64,000 nt of DNA. It comes from Strix aluco (Eukaryota; Chordata; Aves; Strigiformes; Strigidae). Below the pieces are notes generated by a model. That model was not told the DNA's origin and did not search any database. It saw nothing but the letters and a program-made list of their open reading frames with translations. The position numbers and the translations under genes were made by a program. The stretch spans positions 84,344,446 through 84,408,445 of the forward strand of contig NC_133971.1 of NCBI RefSeq assembly GCF_031877795.1, given 5' to 3'. Below are positions 25,561 through 35,900 of the stretch, piece by piece (the first letter of the stretch is position 1; the number at the start of each line of letters is the position of its first letter).

Positions 25561-25661
25561 ACCCACGGGAAGAGGGTGGTTTTGGACATGCAGCCCCCCT
25601 TGGTTTGCTCCCCTGTATTTGGTCACATGTTTTTCTCTCTTAACTGCTGCCTCGGATGTGG

Positions 25662-25705
25662 TTTTTTTTTAAAAAAAGCTCTTTTTTTTTTTTTTTTTTT
25701 TTTTT
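25662..25705 (+). repeat. T9-A7 run plus T24 homopolymer
   Basis: Nine T are followed by seven A, a GCTC spacer and twenty-four T. The T9/A7 junction can fold back on itself. If the T24 were the poly(A) of a minus-strand retrocopy, its body should lie at higher coordinates, and I see none there. Confidence 0.9.
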
Positions 25706-27048
25706 AAATGGAGGTTTTTTTCAAGGCTGCTGGAGCAGTCTGCAGCAGGATTTCAGACACGTGCTCATGCTTCGTGCCTTAATAGCACCTGACATAACCT
25801 GGTCATAGGCACTAGCAAGGCACAGATCATCCATCCCCCACTGCTCTGTCCCTGCTCCCATCCCCTGTATGTAGGGCATCTTATATCCCAGGCAACATCC
25901 CCCGCCTTAATCCTTTCAGGAGCCCAGGGGGAGCCCTCCCCACCTCTCCATCTTGTCCTGTGGTCTCAGTTTCAAGTTCAGCTGCTGAATTTGGGGCAAG
26001 CACAGCTCTTTCTTAGTGCATGGGTGGGGATGCTGGCTTTGCTCCGACTACACAGGGATGATTGCAGCTCTGCGGTAGTAATTACATGAGCCCGGCTGAG
26101 GAGTGACGGTAGGGGAGAGGAGCTGCCTGGTGAGGTGACTCAGGGGTGGACTGACGCAAGTCTGAGGCCTGACTTTCTCTTTTTCAGGCTGCAGAAACAT
26201 CCCTCTGAAAAGCCAGTGTCTAGGTCAGGGAATGATTTGCCACATGACTGTGCGTCTCCATTCTCTCTTATTAGTACTGGCCCCGCTTCCCACTGCAAAG
26301 GTCTCCAGAAAAAGCATGAGACCATTTGTTTTCACTGGTTTTGTTGGTATTTGGTGATTTTCCAACTGACTGGAAGATCTCAGGTGGTGTAGGGGGAAAC
26401 TAAGGACCTGTCTTCATGAGATGCTTTTCATGATGATTCCCTGTCAGTTGACCTTTGGAAGCTTTTATTACAAATTGGTTTTGTTTCCTTCCATGTCCCT
26501 TAAACCAAGAACAGCAATGTTGTTTTGCATCCAGATTTACTTTAACCTGGATGAGTCTTCCTGTGTAGACACGCTTTGGGGTGTCAGAGGATCTGCATCT
26601 GTGCAAATCTGGTCCAGTGCTGTGGCAGCAAAGTTGCCTTTGACTGACCCTTCCTGACCCATCTGCATGGGAGACAGTAGCTTGTGTTTCATTGCCATAC
26701 TTACAACTTTTGCATGGCTGGTAAATTCAACCATGTGGGCAGGAGGTCACCCACATGAAGACTCCTTGCAGCTGCTCTTCTGATAGCATATGTAGTCTCA
26801 GCCTTCTGCATGCTGTTGCTTGGTCTGTGGTTGTGATGTAGAGATGTTCATAGCCCATCCCTCCTTCTAAATGCTTCTTTAGATCCAACCACTCAACCGT
26901 ATAAGGAAGGGCACAGAAAGCTGGATGGATCCATGCCTGCTGGTTGGCAGGTAGAGACCAGCTTGTTCCATCCTGGGGACATTTCCCATATGTGCCCTTT
27001 GCTGTTCAGGCTCTGCTTAAGGACAGTTGTATTCCTAAAGATTTTGCC

Positions 27049-27085
27049 CTCTGTGTATTAAATACACAATATTAAATACACAGAG
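27049..27085. repeat. Nested inverted and direct repeat (hairpin)
   Basis: CTCTGTGTATT (27049-27059) pairs perfectly with AATACACAGAG (27075-27085). The inner sequence TGTGTATTAAATACACA is itself a perfect palindrome around one base, and TATTAAATACACA occurs twice 14 bp apart. This allows alternative hairpins or a cruciform. Function is unknown. Confidence 0.8.
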
Positions 27086-28142
27086 CCATCACTGGGTATT
27101 AAAGCAAAAAGTGATAAGATGTGTTTTTATTTTTATAACCTCTCGTTGCCTATCCCTTTTCTCCTTGTATGTCTTTGTGGGGGCTACTCTTAGCACTGAA
27201 TCTCTTTCCTCTAAATCCCACTGCTGGTTTCCTCACGTAGCTTTATTATTTACAGAAGTCAAAACAGGGAACCTGAAAATCAGTACAAATTGTATTTGGT
27301 AGAGTAAAAGTGGGTAGGTAATTGTTCTGGAAGTTTTCCACCCTAGTTATTTTGGTCCTGGCTCTCTGGAGCAGAGCTACTGACGGGGCTGAGCTGTGCC
27401 AGGGTGCCTGGCGGTTTATGGTGCACACACAGAGGCTCTGCAGTGGACCCCTGGCTTCATTTTTCTCTTGAGATCGCATAAGGATTTAAGCTCTGCAATG
27501 AGGGCAAGTGCAAAAACCCTTCTCCACACGGCAGTAATACTTTATTTATAGAAAAGACTAGTATTTTTTCCTGTTGGTATTAAATAATTGGAAGAAGGGT
27601 AGAAGAGTTACTAAAATAAAGTTCTTCCTATTTTACGTGCATTTCTCCTCTGCTGTCTAATAAGTCTGTGTGATGCTGCGATTGGACGGTCATTTTTGGA
27701 TTGTCGTACTCCTGTGGGTTAGACACAGATCATGGAAACCCCTCTGCACCATCATGTTGCTGTGTTTGTGGGATTGTCGGTGGGTTTTTTGTGTTTTTTG
27801 GACACTAGTTTGAGAGTTTGTGCTTGCTGTGTGGGGCTAAGGCTGAACATCAGAGGTAAGACATTGCATTGTTTTTGGACTGATCCTGGACTAACTTCAG
27901 CAGAGCCAAGCCCTGAGACCAAGTGCTTTGCACTGTCTGCACAACAGGAAGAGAATAATAGGAGCAGCTCAGCGTTTATGCCAGTAATACAGTGGTTTAA
28001 TTTTTAATAATTTCTCCAAGAATTAGCTGTGTGTATTTTTTTCCCCTGTTCAATAGCTGACGTGTTGGAAGCAGAGGCTAGATTTCTTGCAGGGTTTGTT
28101 TTTTGTGGTTTTATTAATTTAATGAGTATACAGGTGTCTAGG

Positions 28143-28256
28143 TTTGCACTCATCTGACCAAATACAAATGCTTTCAGAGCTTTTGCTCTTGCATTCAGTG
28201 CATAAAAACTAGCGGTGCTTTGGGCAGTTCAGGTAGCTTCAAGTAAATGTCTAGAA
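28143..28256 (+). repeat. 114-bp perfect duplication, copy A (probable acceptor)
   Basis: All 114 bases are identical to 31652-31765, in the same orientation and 3,509 bp upstream. Copy A is bracketed by a 7-bp direct repeat, TGTCTAG, at 28135-28141 just outside its left edge and at 28248-28254 within its right end. Copy B has no such repeat on its left. The simplest inference is that A is the inserted copy, gained at a TGTCTAG site by microhomology or with a target-site-like duplication. No transposon hallmark is visible: there is no poly(A), no terminal inverted repeat and no known family. Confidence 0.95.
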
Positions 28257-31200
28257 AAATCCAATGAATTGTTCCTTAAAAAAGCCAGCTTTTCTCTGGC
28301 AGCTACAACGTGCATTCAGATATATAATATAGGCAATGGAAGTGATCTGAAATTAAGCCAGTCTGTAGTTCCTATAGTCTAGATAACTTAATACCAGGTT
28401 GCCCCAAGATGGCACTCTGTGTGCACATCATGCTAAAGTAATCTTATGGTTGCAAAAGACCATCTTTACTATCTAAGCACTGCTTACTTCTTCTCCTGGG
28501 GAGGTAAAGAAGAGGTAAGCCAGAGGTGACAGGCGTGCACACAAGTATTGCTACACAGCCCTTGGGTGATGGTCAATGAGGGCAGCAAGGTGTTGTCAGA
28601 GGTGACACAGGCAAAGCAAGGAGGTTTCACAGCCAAAAGCAAACTAGTTGTTGGTGCCAAAAACATGACCTAACGTGTTTTTATCCTTTTACATGCTTTA
28701 CATGTATTGATAAGGTGGTGTAAATCCCAGATACTCATAATACTTTATGCAATTGTTTTGCTGTTCCTTTATCTCCTCCCAAAAACATTAGCTGTGCAAG
28801 GTATACTCCTCTGACAGAGAAGGGAATCTCACCCTAAGCCCAATCTGACTGCTGAGGAAGTAGAGTTTCCAAGGGATAGGTCGAAAATAATAAAAACCTT
28901 CCTCTTCCTGTGTTAGAGGAAAAGATGCTGAAATACTCTAAGTGACAGGATAGGGGGAAAAATATGGTACCTTAACTTGACATTACAGATAAATTTTGGA
29001 AATTTGTAAACCCAAGGGGATTAACCAAATGTGTATTTTAATGAATAGAAGATTGTCAAATATGTGTTTAACTTCGTTTGGTGTCTTAAGTTGCATGTGA
29101 GGGGCTTTTTTTCTTCTTGCAGAGTAATCTTTATGATTCTACTTTAACGATTTTTCTCGTCTGGCTGGAAAACTGAAAAGGAAAATTTTAAAATAATTAA
29201 ACTTTTCTTCTTATCCACTTTCTCTGTAGCTGTCATCTATAATTCTTTAATGATGTACATGCTTTGAATAAACCATATATTTTAAAATTCTTTGTAGAAG
29301 AAAAAAAACCCTTCCTATTTTTGCATTGTATTTTTATAATAACTTTTATCAGTCTATGACTGAAAATTTTTCTCCGTTTTGGAACTTGCTGTAATGGAAT
29401 GAGATGAAATTGAATTCTGTACTTCACATACTCCATGGGCCAAATTGATCCTTCGTTTAATTCCATTAAGCAGCTTTTGCAGAGAAAGGAGTAATTTACA
29501 GGAAGCACTTGGCCCCAAACCTTTTTCAAGTGTCTGGCAAATTAGGTACGGTACAAGCGTGTGGAGGTGGATCCTACTGCAGACTTCTTCATATGGGAGG
29601 AAGATGAAACCTTGCATGGCAGGACATTTTCTGGAGAAGAAGGGATGTTAGTCAGAGGTGCTACTGCTCTGATGAGTGCTGTTGGTTTGCTCAGGATGTT
29701 CACCCACCTCTGCCTTCATGTGTCACCCAAAGGACACTGGCTGCACTGATGCAGACACTGATCGCATTGCTCCACAGCTTTGACAGAGTGCATTAACCTG
29801 AAATTTGATGTGGCATGACAAGACACCAACTTCTGCTCCAGCAGCGAGGCTGTTCACGTGCAGTACAGTCTGCCAAAGTCTCCTAGGACATTTGAGTCGT
29901 ATCTGTGCATAATGGCCTTGTGCAGTTAAGTAGAGCACGCTGCCTAAGATGAAAGTAAAATTTAAGAGCAGGCTTGTTTTCCTCCCCTCCCTCTCCCTCC
30001 ACCATTGCCACTTTCACCACCACAACGGGATGTCTTCCTGCTTCCCCATCGCTCCCCAAAACACACAAGCCCTCCTCCCTGCCTGGTGTAACTAATCTGG
30101 TTTGCTGACTGAGCTCTGCTGGGGCCTTTAAAGTGATGCCAGCTACTACGTACTAAATGTAGCATGGCAGCGTTTCAGAGTGAAGCTAAAAACCCAAATC
30201 CAATAAGCAAAGAAATAACCATAAAGATGAAGCCCTGGTTTCCATTCTGTCCGTCAGCTCACTGCCTGATGGGGCAGCTTTGCACTAAAAGTTGGCCGTG
30301 GGCCATATGTTAGAAGTATGAAGACTTCTTTTTTTCCTCTTTAAGCTTGAATCTATGAATAGATGCATTTTTTTAATCTTATAGGAAAATCACATTATTT
30401 TCAGGGATGAGCTTTCAGGCAGTTTGGATTCCTTTTTCTCTCTGCTGGGATTAGCAAACAGCAGCAAAACTTACACTTCTCTTTCTAAATCCCTGTTCAA
30501 AACGGAAGGGAGGTTGCCCAAGCTCAGGTTTTGCTCTTTTGAGATTTAACTGACAGAGTTTCAGTGAGGGGGTTTCTGATAATGCTAGGTACTGGCTTTC
30601 ATGAAAATTAGCAGAACGATATTCTAAGAAATATTTGCATTTCAAGCAAATGTAGATTAGTAAGACTTTTACGGTGAAAATGTTTTGTGAAGAAAACAGG
30701 TTAGATGATTCCTTATTTGTTTAGTTTGTGGGGAGAAAAGGAGTTTGCAAAAAAAAGCAAAAAGCCCCGAAACATGGCTGCTGAACACATGATGATGGCT
30801 GCTGGGGGCACTTGATGTGACCAAAAAAAAGGGGTATGGGGGAATCCATCCACAGTGCTGGATGCTGGAAGCAGGGGAATGCTTGCTTTTGGAGAAGAAA
30901 GGAATGGGGGCTGGAAGCTCTGTGGTCTTCTAAAATGGCAGAGTGATATTTCTCTTCTGCCAGGACATCCTGAGGGAAAACTGTTCTTACAAGGTTTCAT
31001 CAGGCCAATTTTCATTTTATTTTATTTTTATTGAACAAAAAAATCAGGAAATTCACCAGTGTGAGGAGGATTAAGTGTGGATAATCCATTTTTGTGACTC
31101 ATTCTGATAAGAAAAGAGCTCATCGGCTCCCTGTAGCCTTGCATTTGAAGACAGTTGCTGACAGATTGCACAAAATATGTCTCTGCATTTTTAGGACCCG

Positions 31201-31651
31201 AAGACAGCATCTTGCAAGCAGATAAAACCAAATAAAACCTGACAAACCATCTTTGTACTGGAGAGATGAGAAGGAAGATTGAGATAGTTTCTGTTGGAGG
31301 ATTTTAATATGAATCTATGAGGAAAGGTATGGGGTTATAACTTAAACTCGTTAAATGCTCTCTTAAACATGAAGGATCTCAGTTAATTAAAAGTTATTGC
31401 ATAACTGTTGCTAGGGAGTGAAAAGTTTATTTTTAATTATACTGCCTTACATAATGGTTACATGATGACAGAGGCAGCATGATGAAGTGATAGAGATTTA
31501 AGTATACCTTTTTTAATACACCGAAACTAAACAGTGAGATGTTGATGCATTCATTCATCCTTGACTAGTACTGCCCTCCTGGATCTGTTTCACGGCCTGT
31601 GCTTCAGCTCTCAGCTTTTGAGGACAGTGTCGGTTTGTTCTGTACTTGTAC
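28257..31651. other. Non-coding DNA between the two duplicated copies; no gene recognised
   Basis: This 3.4-kb spacer has background composition and only short open frames. The duplication does not continue into it from either side. I see no mobile-element ends or RNA gene. Any mechanism for the duplication must therefore involve just the 114-bp segment. Confidence 0.45.
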
Positions 31652-31765
31652 TTTGCACTCATCTGACCAAATACAAATGCTTTCAGAGCTTTTGCTCTTG
31701 CATTCAGTGCATAAAAACTAGCGGTGCTTTGGGCAGTTCAGGTAGCTTCAAGTAAATGTCTAGAA
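31652..31765 (+). repeat. 114-bp perfect duplication, copy B (probable donor)
   Basis: It is identical to 28143-28256. Its left flank carries CTGTACT (31640-31646) and its right flank the reverse complement AGTACAG (31773-31779), so copy B sits inside a short 7-bp inverted repeat with about a 126-bp loop. Because it lacks a direct repeat at its edges, it is the more likely ancestral copy. A minus-strand open frame runs out of its right edge (31704-31907). Confidence 0.95.
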
Positions 31766-32673
31766 CAGTAACAGTACAGTTGGTGCCCATGGATGTGGTG
31801 ACGACTTCTTGGACATGGTGTTCATCAAGATAATAAATACTCTTGTCCGCTTTCAGTGTCTCCTTTGATCTTGAAGCATTTTGTCCAGCAGACAGGTACA
31901 CCTGCATCTGTAACTAATATGCCAACAAATCACTCCCCTAATTTATCATAACTGTGGAAAACCTATTTAAGCTGGATGATTTCTTAAGTAATTTATTTAA
32001 CTGGTTATAAAACTATATTTTCTGTCTTGATACAGTGAACTGTTGGCTTTAAAAGCTGAGCATGCAACAGGACAATTAAGTGTTGTTTTTAAGCAGAGAG
32101 AGTATCTACAGAAAAGTTGCTAACACAAAAAAGGAAGGTGAGAGATGGGATGGGAACTAAATTTTTGCTTATAACGTAAGTAAAAGAGAAAATTTTTTTG
32201 TCTCACTTAAAAGTATCTCCTATGAAATACTCCCTTCTCTCCTTACTTTGAAGTCTCTGTGTGTCTACTTTGTATTTACCGGCATTACAGGAGTGTAAGT
32301 GTGGTGCTGCTTTGGGTCATTAGAAAAACTCGCCCTCCTCCTGCACGCTCAGGGATGGGGACTGCCAGCAGCAGCTGGGCTCTGCGCCAGTCCTCAGCCC
32401 CATCATCCAGACCCCAGTGGTGAACATGCTGAGGCCCTGATGGCTGAAATGGTGTGTTCTGAGGTGTGATGTTCAACGTATCTAGCCAAAATATTAATCT
32501 GGAGGAGCCACCACCAGCTGATCAATCTGAACAGAAAACCAGCCCGGAAAATAGCAGCTTGTAGAGTGGTCCTGGCTTGACCCTTGTTAGACTTAAAAAG
32601 ACTTGTTTCTAGCCATGAGCAAACTACTGTCTGTTTGCTTTTGCTTTGACAAGCAGCTTTCCTACAAAAGGAC

Positions 32674-32692
32674 TGATGATGATGATGATGAT
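32674..32692 (+). repeat. (TGA)n trinucleotide microsatellite
   Basis: About six uninterrupted TGA units end in TT. It is short and likely only mildly polymorphic. Confidence 0.9.
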
Positions 32693-32999
32693 TACTGTTG
32701 AGGGGGCCTATATTATGAAGGGTTTTTAAACTAGATGATGATAGACACTTGTAATAGCTCCAAGGAAATCTGGTGTGAGACTCCTCTGCTCTGTGGCCTC
32801 GGTCTTGCCAAATTCTGTAATTTCTGTAAGTACCCAAGACTCTCTTGAGTTGCAGAGGAAAAGCTGGAATTGATTTACAAGCTGACTTAATGTGGCTTTC
32901 ATCAGAAACTCCTGACTATTGAGTATTTCTGGCAAAGTCTTGTTAGAGGTTTAGAGCTTGCTTTGTGAATGCGTTTATTAATTAATGTCTGTCTCTCTT

Positions 33000-33038
33000 T
33001 CATGGCTTTGATTTTTTTTTAAAAAATGGAAGCCATGA
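33000..33038. repeat. Hairpin with 9-bp perfect arms
   Basis: TCATGGCTT (33000-33008) is the exact reverse complement of AAGCCATGA (33030-33038). Inside, T9 (33012-33020) faces A6 (33021-33026), extending the stem after a 3-bp mismatch. It could form a cruciform or an RNA hairpin, but it is too short on its own to be called a microRNA precursor. Confidence 0.8.
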
Positions 33039-35619
33039 CAAAGGATTTAATTGTAGTGAATTTTTAATTCTTTTGTCTTAAACGTATTTGTCAGCAAAAG
33101 CATATGAAATTGAATGGATGTAAAGATTAATAACATCAGATCCTCTCAATAACAGGGAATTAATGCAAAGAAGATCTGCAATATCAGGTTATATCTGCAG
33201 AGTCAGACATGCAGAGATCCCTGTCTGCAATACATTAAATCTTATAGCTGGGGCTGAATTTATTGGGAATGATGAGACTTTCTAACTATTTGTGATGTTA
33301 TGTATGAGCATGCTTTCATCCTGTTTGATAGGGAGGTTAAGATTCGGAGTGGTACCATGCGCCTGGCATTAACATGCACCTGCATGGACAGCAGGCTTGG
33401 TGTGCTGGCCTTCCTTCTCATGCTTGTTCATGTGTCTTAAGTATCACAAACAGAAAAGCAGTAATTTGAATGTTCATTTGTGAGCTTCTTATATGAGTAT
33501 GTGCTTCTTATGTCCTTTTGAAGGACTTCGTTAAATTCTTTTCAGATAGCTGGAAAAAGTAGGACAGGAAGGCAAGGTGTCAGGTACTCTCCAAACCAGT
33601 CTGATTTCCCACGGCCAGTGTGGGTACTGGGAAGCCTTAACTGGGATTAAGATGCCTGTATGATTTTGAATGCTACAATCCCACATCCTTGTTTTGGCAA
33701 GGAGTGTACTGTAGTATCAGGGCTACATTGTGTGCTGTTTATGTTCATTTTTCTTAAATATTACGGGGAAGCATGTGTCAATTGTAAAACTGAAAGGAGA
33801 GGCTTAACAGAGAGGCACTGAGGCCAGCAACAGTGTTGGTGTTGGTGGAAGGACTTGATGGGAGAAAGGGTTCAGCTCCACATCCTCAAACTCCAGAAAT
33901 ATGTTAGCAGGGGAAAGGACACAGAGCAGCTGCAACAAGCATCAAATAACCGCATCCAGTGATGTACCCCAGGAATATGTAACGGTGTGCATTTGCGTAT
34001 GATGTTAGATACAGTGTGTAGGCACAGAAGACTTACAGGAAGGGGTTGCAATAAAAGACTGCAAAGGGCACATAGTGCTGAACCCTGACAAACCTCGTCA
34101 GTCGGCCAGCACACCAGAACCATCGCCTCCTCAAAGGCACTTAAACTTTTCTTTCCTCTTTGTGAATTAGTTGACTTTCCCAGCAGCAAGACAAAAATAA
34201 GCCTCTGCTTTAAACTCTGGCTTACTGAGCTCAGCCCTGAAAATTAAAATCTGGCTGTGACTGGGACTCCTTGACTTTTGCTGTGCAGTTCTTTAGGGGA
34301 AGAGTCATACACTCCGGTGGCTGGTTTCTCTGGGGTTTGGCTGAAAATACGCTGCTGCCATTGCCTTACGTGTGTGTGTGTAACCCGGGGGTGGGTGGTT
34401 CTCAGTGTCCTGCTTTACACCTTGCCTTGCTGGCATTTTACATGGGAGGTGCGTAGGTTTTGGATCAATTTGAAACCAAGACAAGGTAGAACTTAAGTTC
34501 ATTTGAGAGCTTTTGTCAGAGGGCACTGCTGATCTTTAGTGGTCTGTTTTAACATTTGAAAGCCCTTTTTCTTGGGGTAGGACACCTTTTGTGGGATGGG
34601 AGTGACCAGTGATTTATTAATTTGTTCTCCTAACTCATGAGTTTCCTCCTCCCATAAATGGAACCAAAAAGGAGGGGGCATCATTTGTCAAAGGAACGTT
34701 TAGGTTAAGTTTCATTTTGCGGGAAATGTTTTTCCTCAGTTGTTAAAAACAGATTGAGGTTTTTGACAGTACAGTGTGGTGTCCAGCCCATGTGTGGGTG
34801 GCAGGGAAGACTTTGTGGGGGGTGCCAGATGTTTTCCTCTGCTTCAGGGAATTTCTTTGAAAATACCCATTTGGTGCGATCTGCTGCTGTACAAACTGCA
34901 GAAACTTACGTGGATCCCAAACATACGTGCTGCCTGTGGACACTGAGCTAGTGCTCATATACACCAGGAGCTCAGTAGGAAGCCCGGAGATCTTCCCACT
35001 TCATTTGGAGCTCTAGGACTAGACGGCTCTCTGAGTCATCATCTCCAGCGCATCGCTACTGCAAATAATTTGAGTTCGATGTGGGTCTGTAACCAAGGTA
35101 ATGACACTCGTGGTCACTGGTGGTGCTGGCTGTCATGTTTCCCTCATGGATTTTCTTGCCTCCTATGGCGCTATGGGAACAGTTGTCTCTGGCTGAATGA
35201 TATGATCCCTCCCAAGCCTGTTTGCTGGAGGATTTGTGTTTGCTTTGCTCTTGAAGTCAGAGCAGAAACTTTTCTTCCTCTGATGTTTGTTTTACCCATG
35301 CCTAACTGCCTTAAGATAGGTTACTGAGTGCAACCACATGAATATCTGTTTTCCTGCACTGGGCTTTGGGGTCAGTATAGAAAAAATATGTTTGTGGTCT
35401 TGGTGAAGACACAGCATTCACTAGGAGTGCTTTCAGCCATTGGGGGGGAACTGTATCTGTTTTCTGATAGTTAACTATTTTTGCACCAAGGAGGCATATT
35501 GACCAGAAAGTCAATAAAATATAGGACCAGAGGAATATTGGGAATTGTGGATCCAACTGCCCATTCTGGAGCAGGACCAAATATACTTAGGCCATCTCTG
35601 GTGAATGGATCCTAGCTTA

Positions 35620-35900
35620 CTTAGCTTGTTCTTTTAAAAACCTAAGGGGAGGACATTACACAACATCTTTCACTAGCTTGTTCTTATGCGACCTGTCCTT
35701 GCAGCTTTTTTCTAATGCGTAGCCTAAATGTTCCTTGCTGGCAATTAAGCTGATTAATTTTGGTTTACTCTCAATGGGCATGGAGTACAATTGACTGCTG
35801 TCCTTTTTATAACCTTACAGAGCTTTGAAGACTGGTATTATGTTCAGACTTCTCTTTCTGAGAATAAACACATTTTTTTCTCCTAGCCTTTCCCCAGAGG
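35620..35900 (-). mobile_element. Ancient CR1-family relic (RT C-terminal and 3' region)
   Basis: Read on the plus strand, the segment follows the reverse complement of old amniote CR1 elements through several landmarks in the correct order. These are CTTTTAAAAACCTAAGGGGA (the 'AAAACCTCCAATGACGGGGA' position), TTTTTTCTAATGCGTAGCC ('TTTTTCCTAATGTCCAACC'), TGGAGTACAATTGACTGCTG, GAAGACTGGTATTATGTTC ('GAAAACTGTTATCATGTCC') and CTCCTAGCCTTTCC. The element is therefore on the minus strand. It is heavily diverged, 5' truncated and non-coding. Edges are approximate. Confidence 0.7.

Larger units (their letters stand above)
25561..28142. other. Non-coding DNA, presumed intron; no gene recognised
   Basis: It contains a T9-A7 run (25662-25677) followed by a T24 homopolymer (25682-25705), and a small hairpin with nested repeats at 27049-27085. 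No exon, RNA gene or recognisable mobile element was found. The open frames are short and unrecognised. Confidence 0.45.
31908..35619. other. Non-coding DNA, presumed intron; no gene recognised
   Basis: It contains a (TGA)n microsatellite at 32674-32692, a hairpin with 9-bp arms at 33000-33038 and a short TG run near 34371. The AT-rich stretch from about 33000 to 33330 resembles conserved non-coding sequence in its texture, but this cannot be tested here. No exon was recognised. Confidence 0.4.

Noticed and set aside
5515..31841. Shared 15-mer TAAATACTCTTGTCC at about 5515 and about 31835
   Set aside because: One or two shared 15-mers are expected by chance within a 64-kb sequence.
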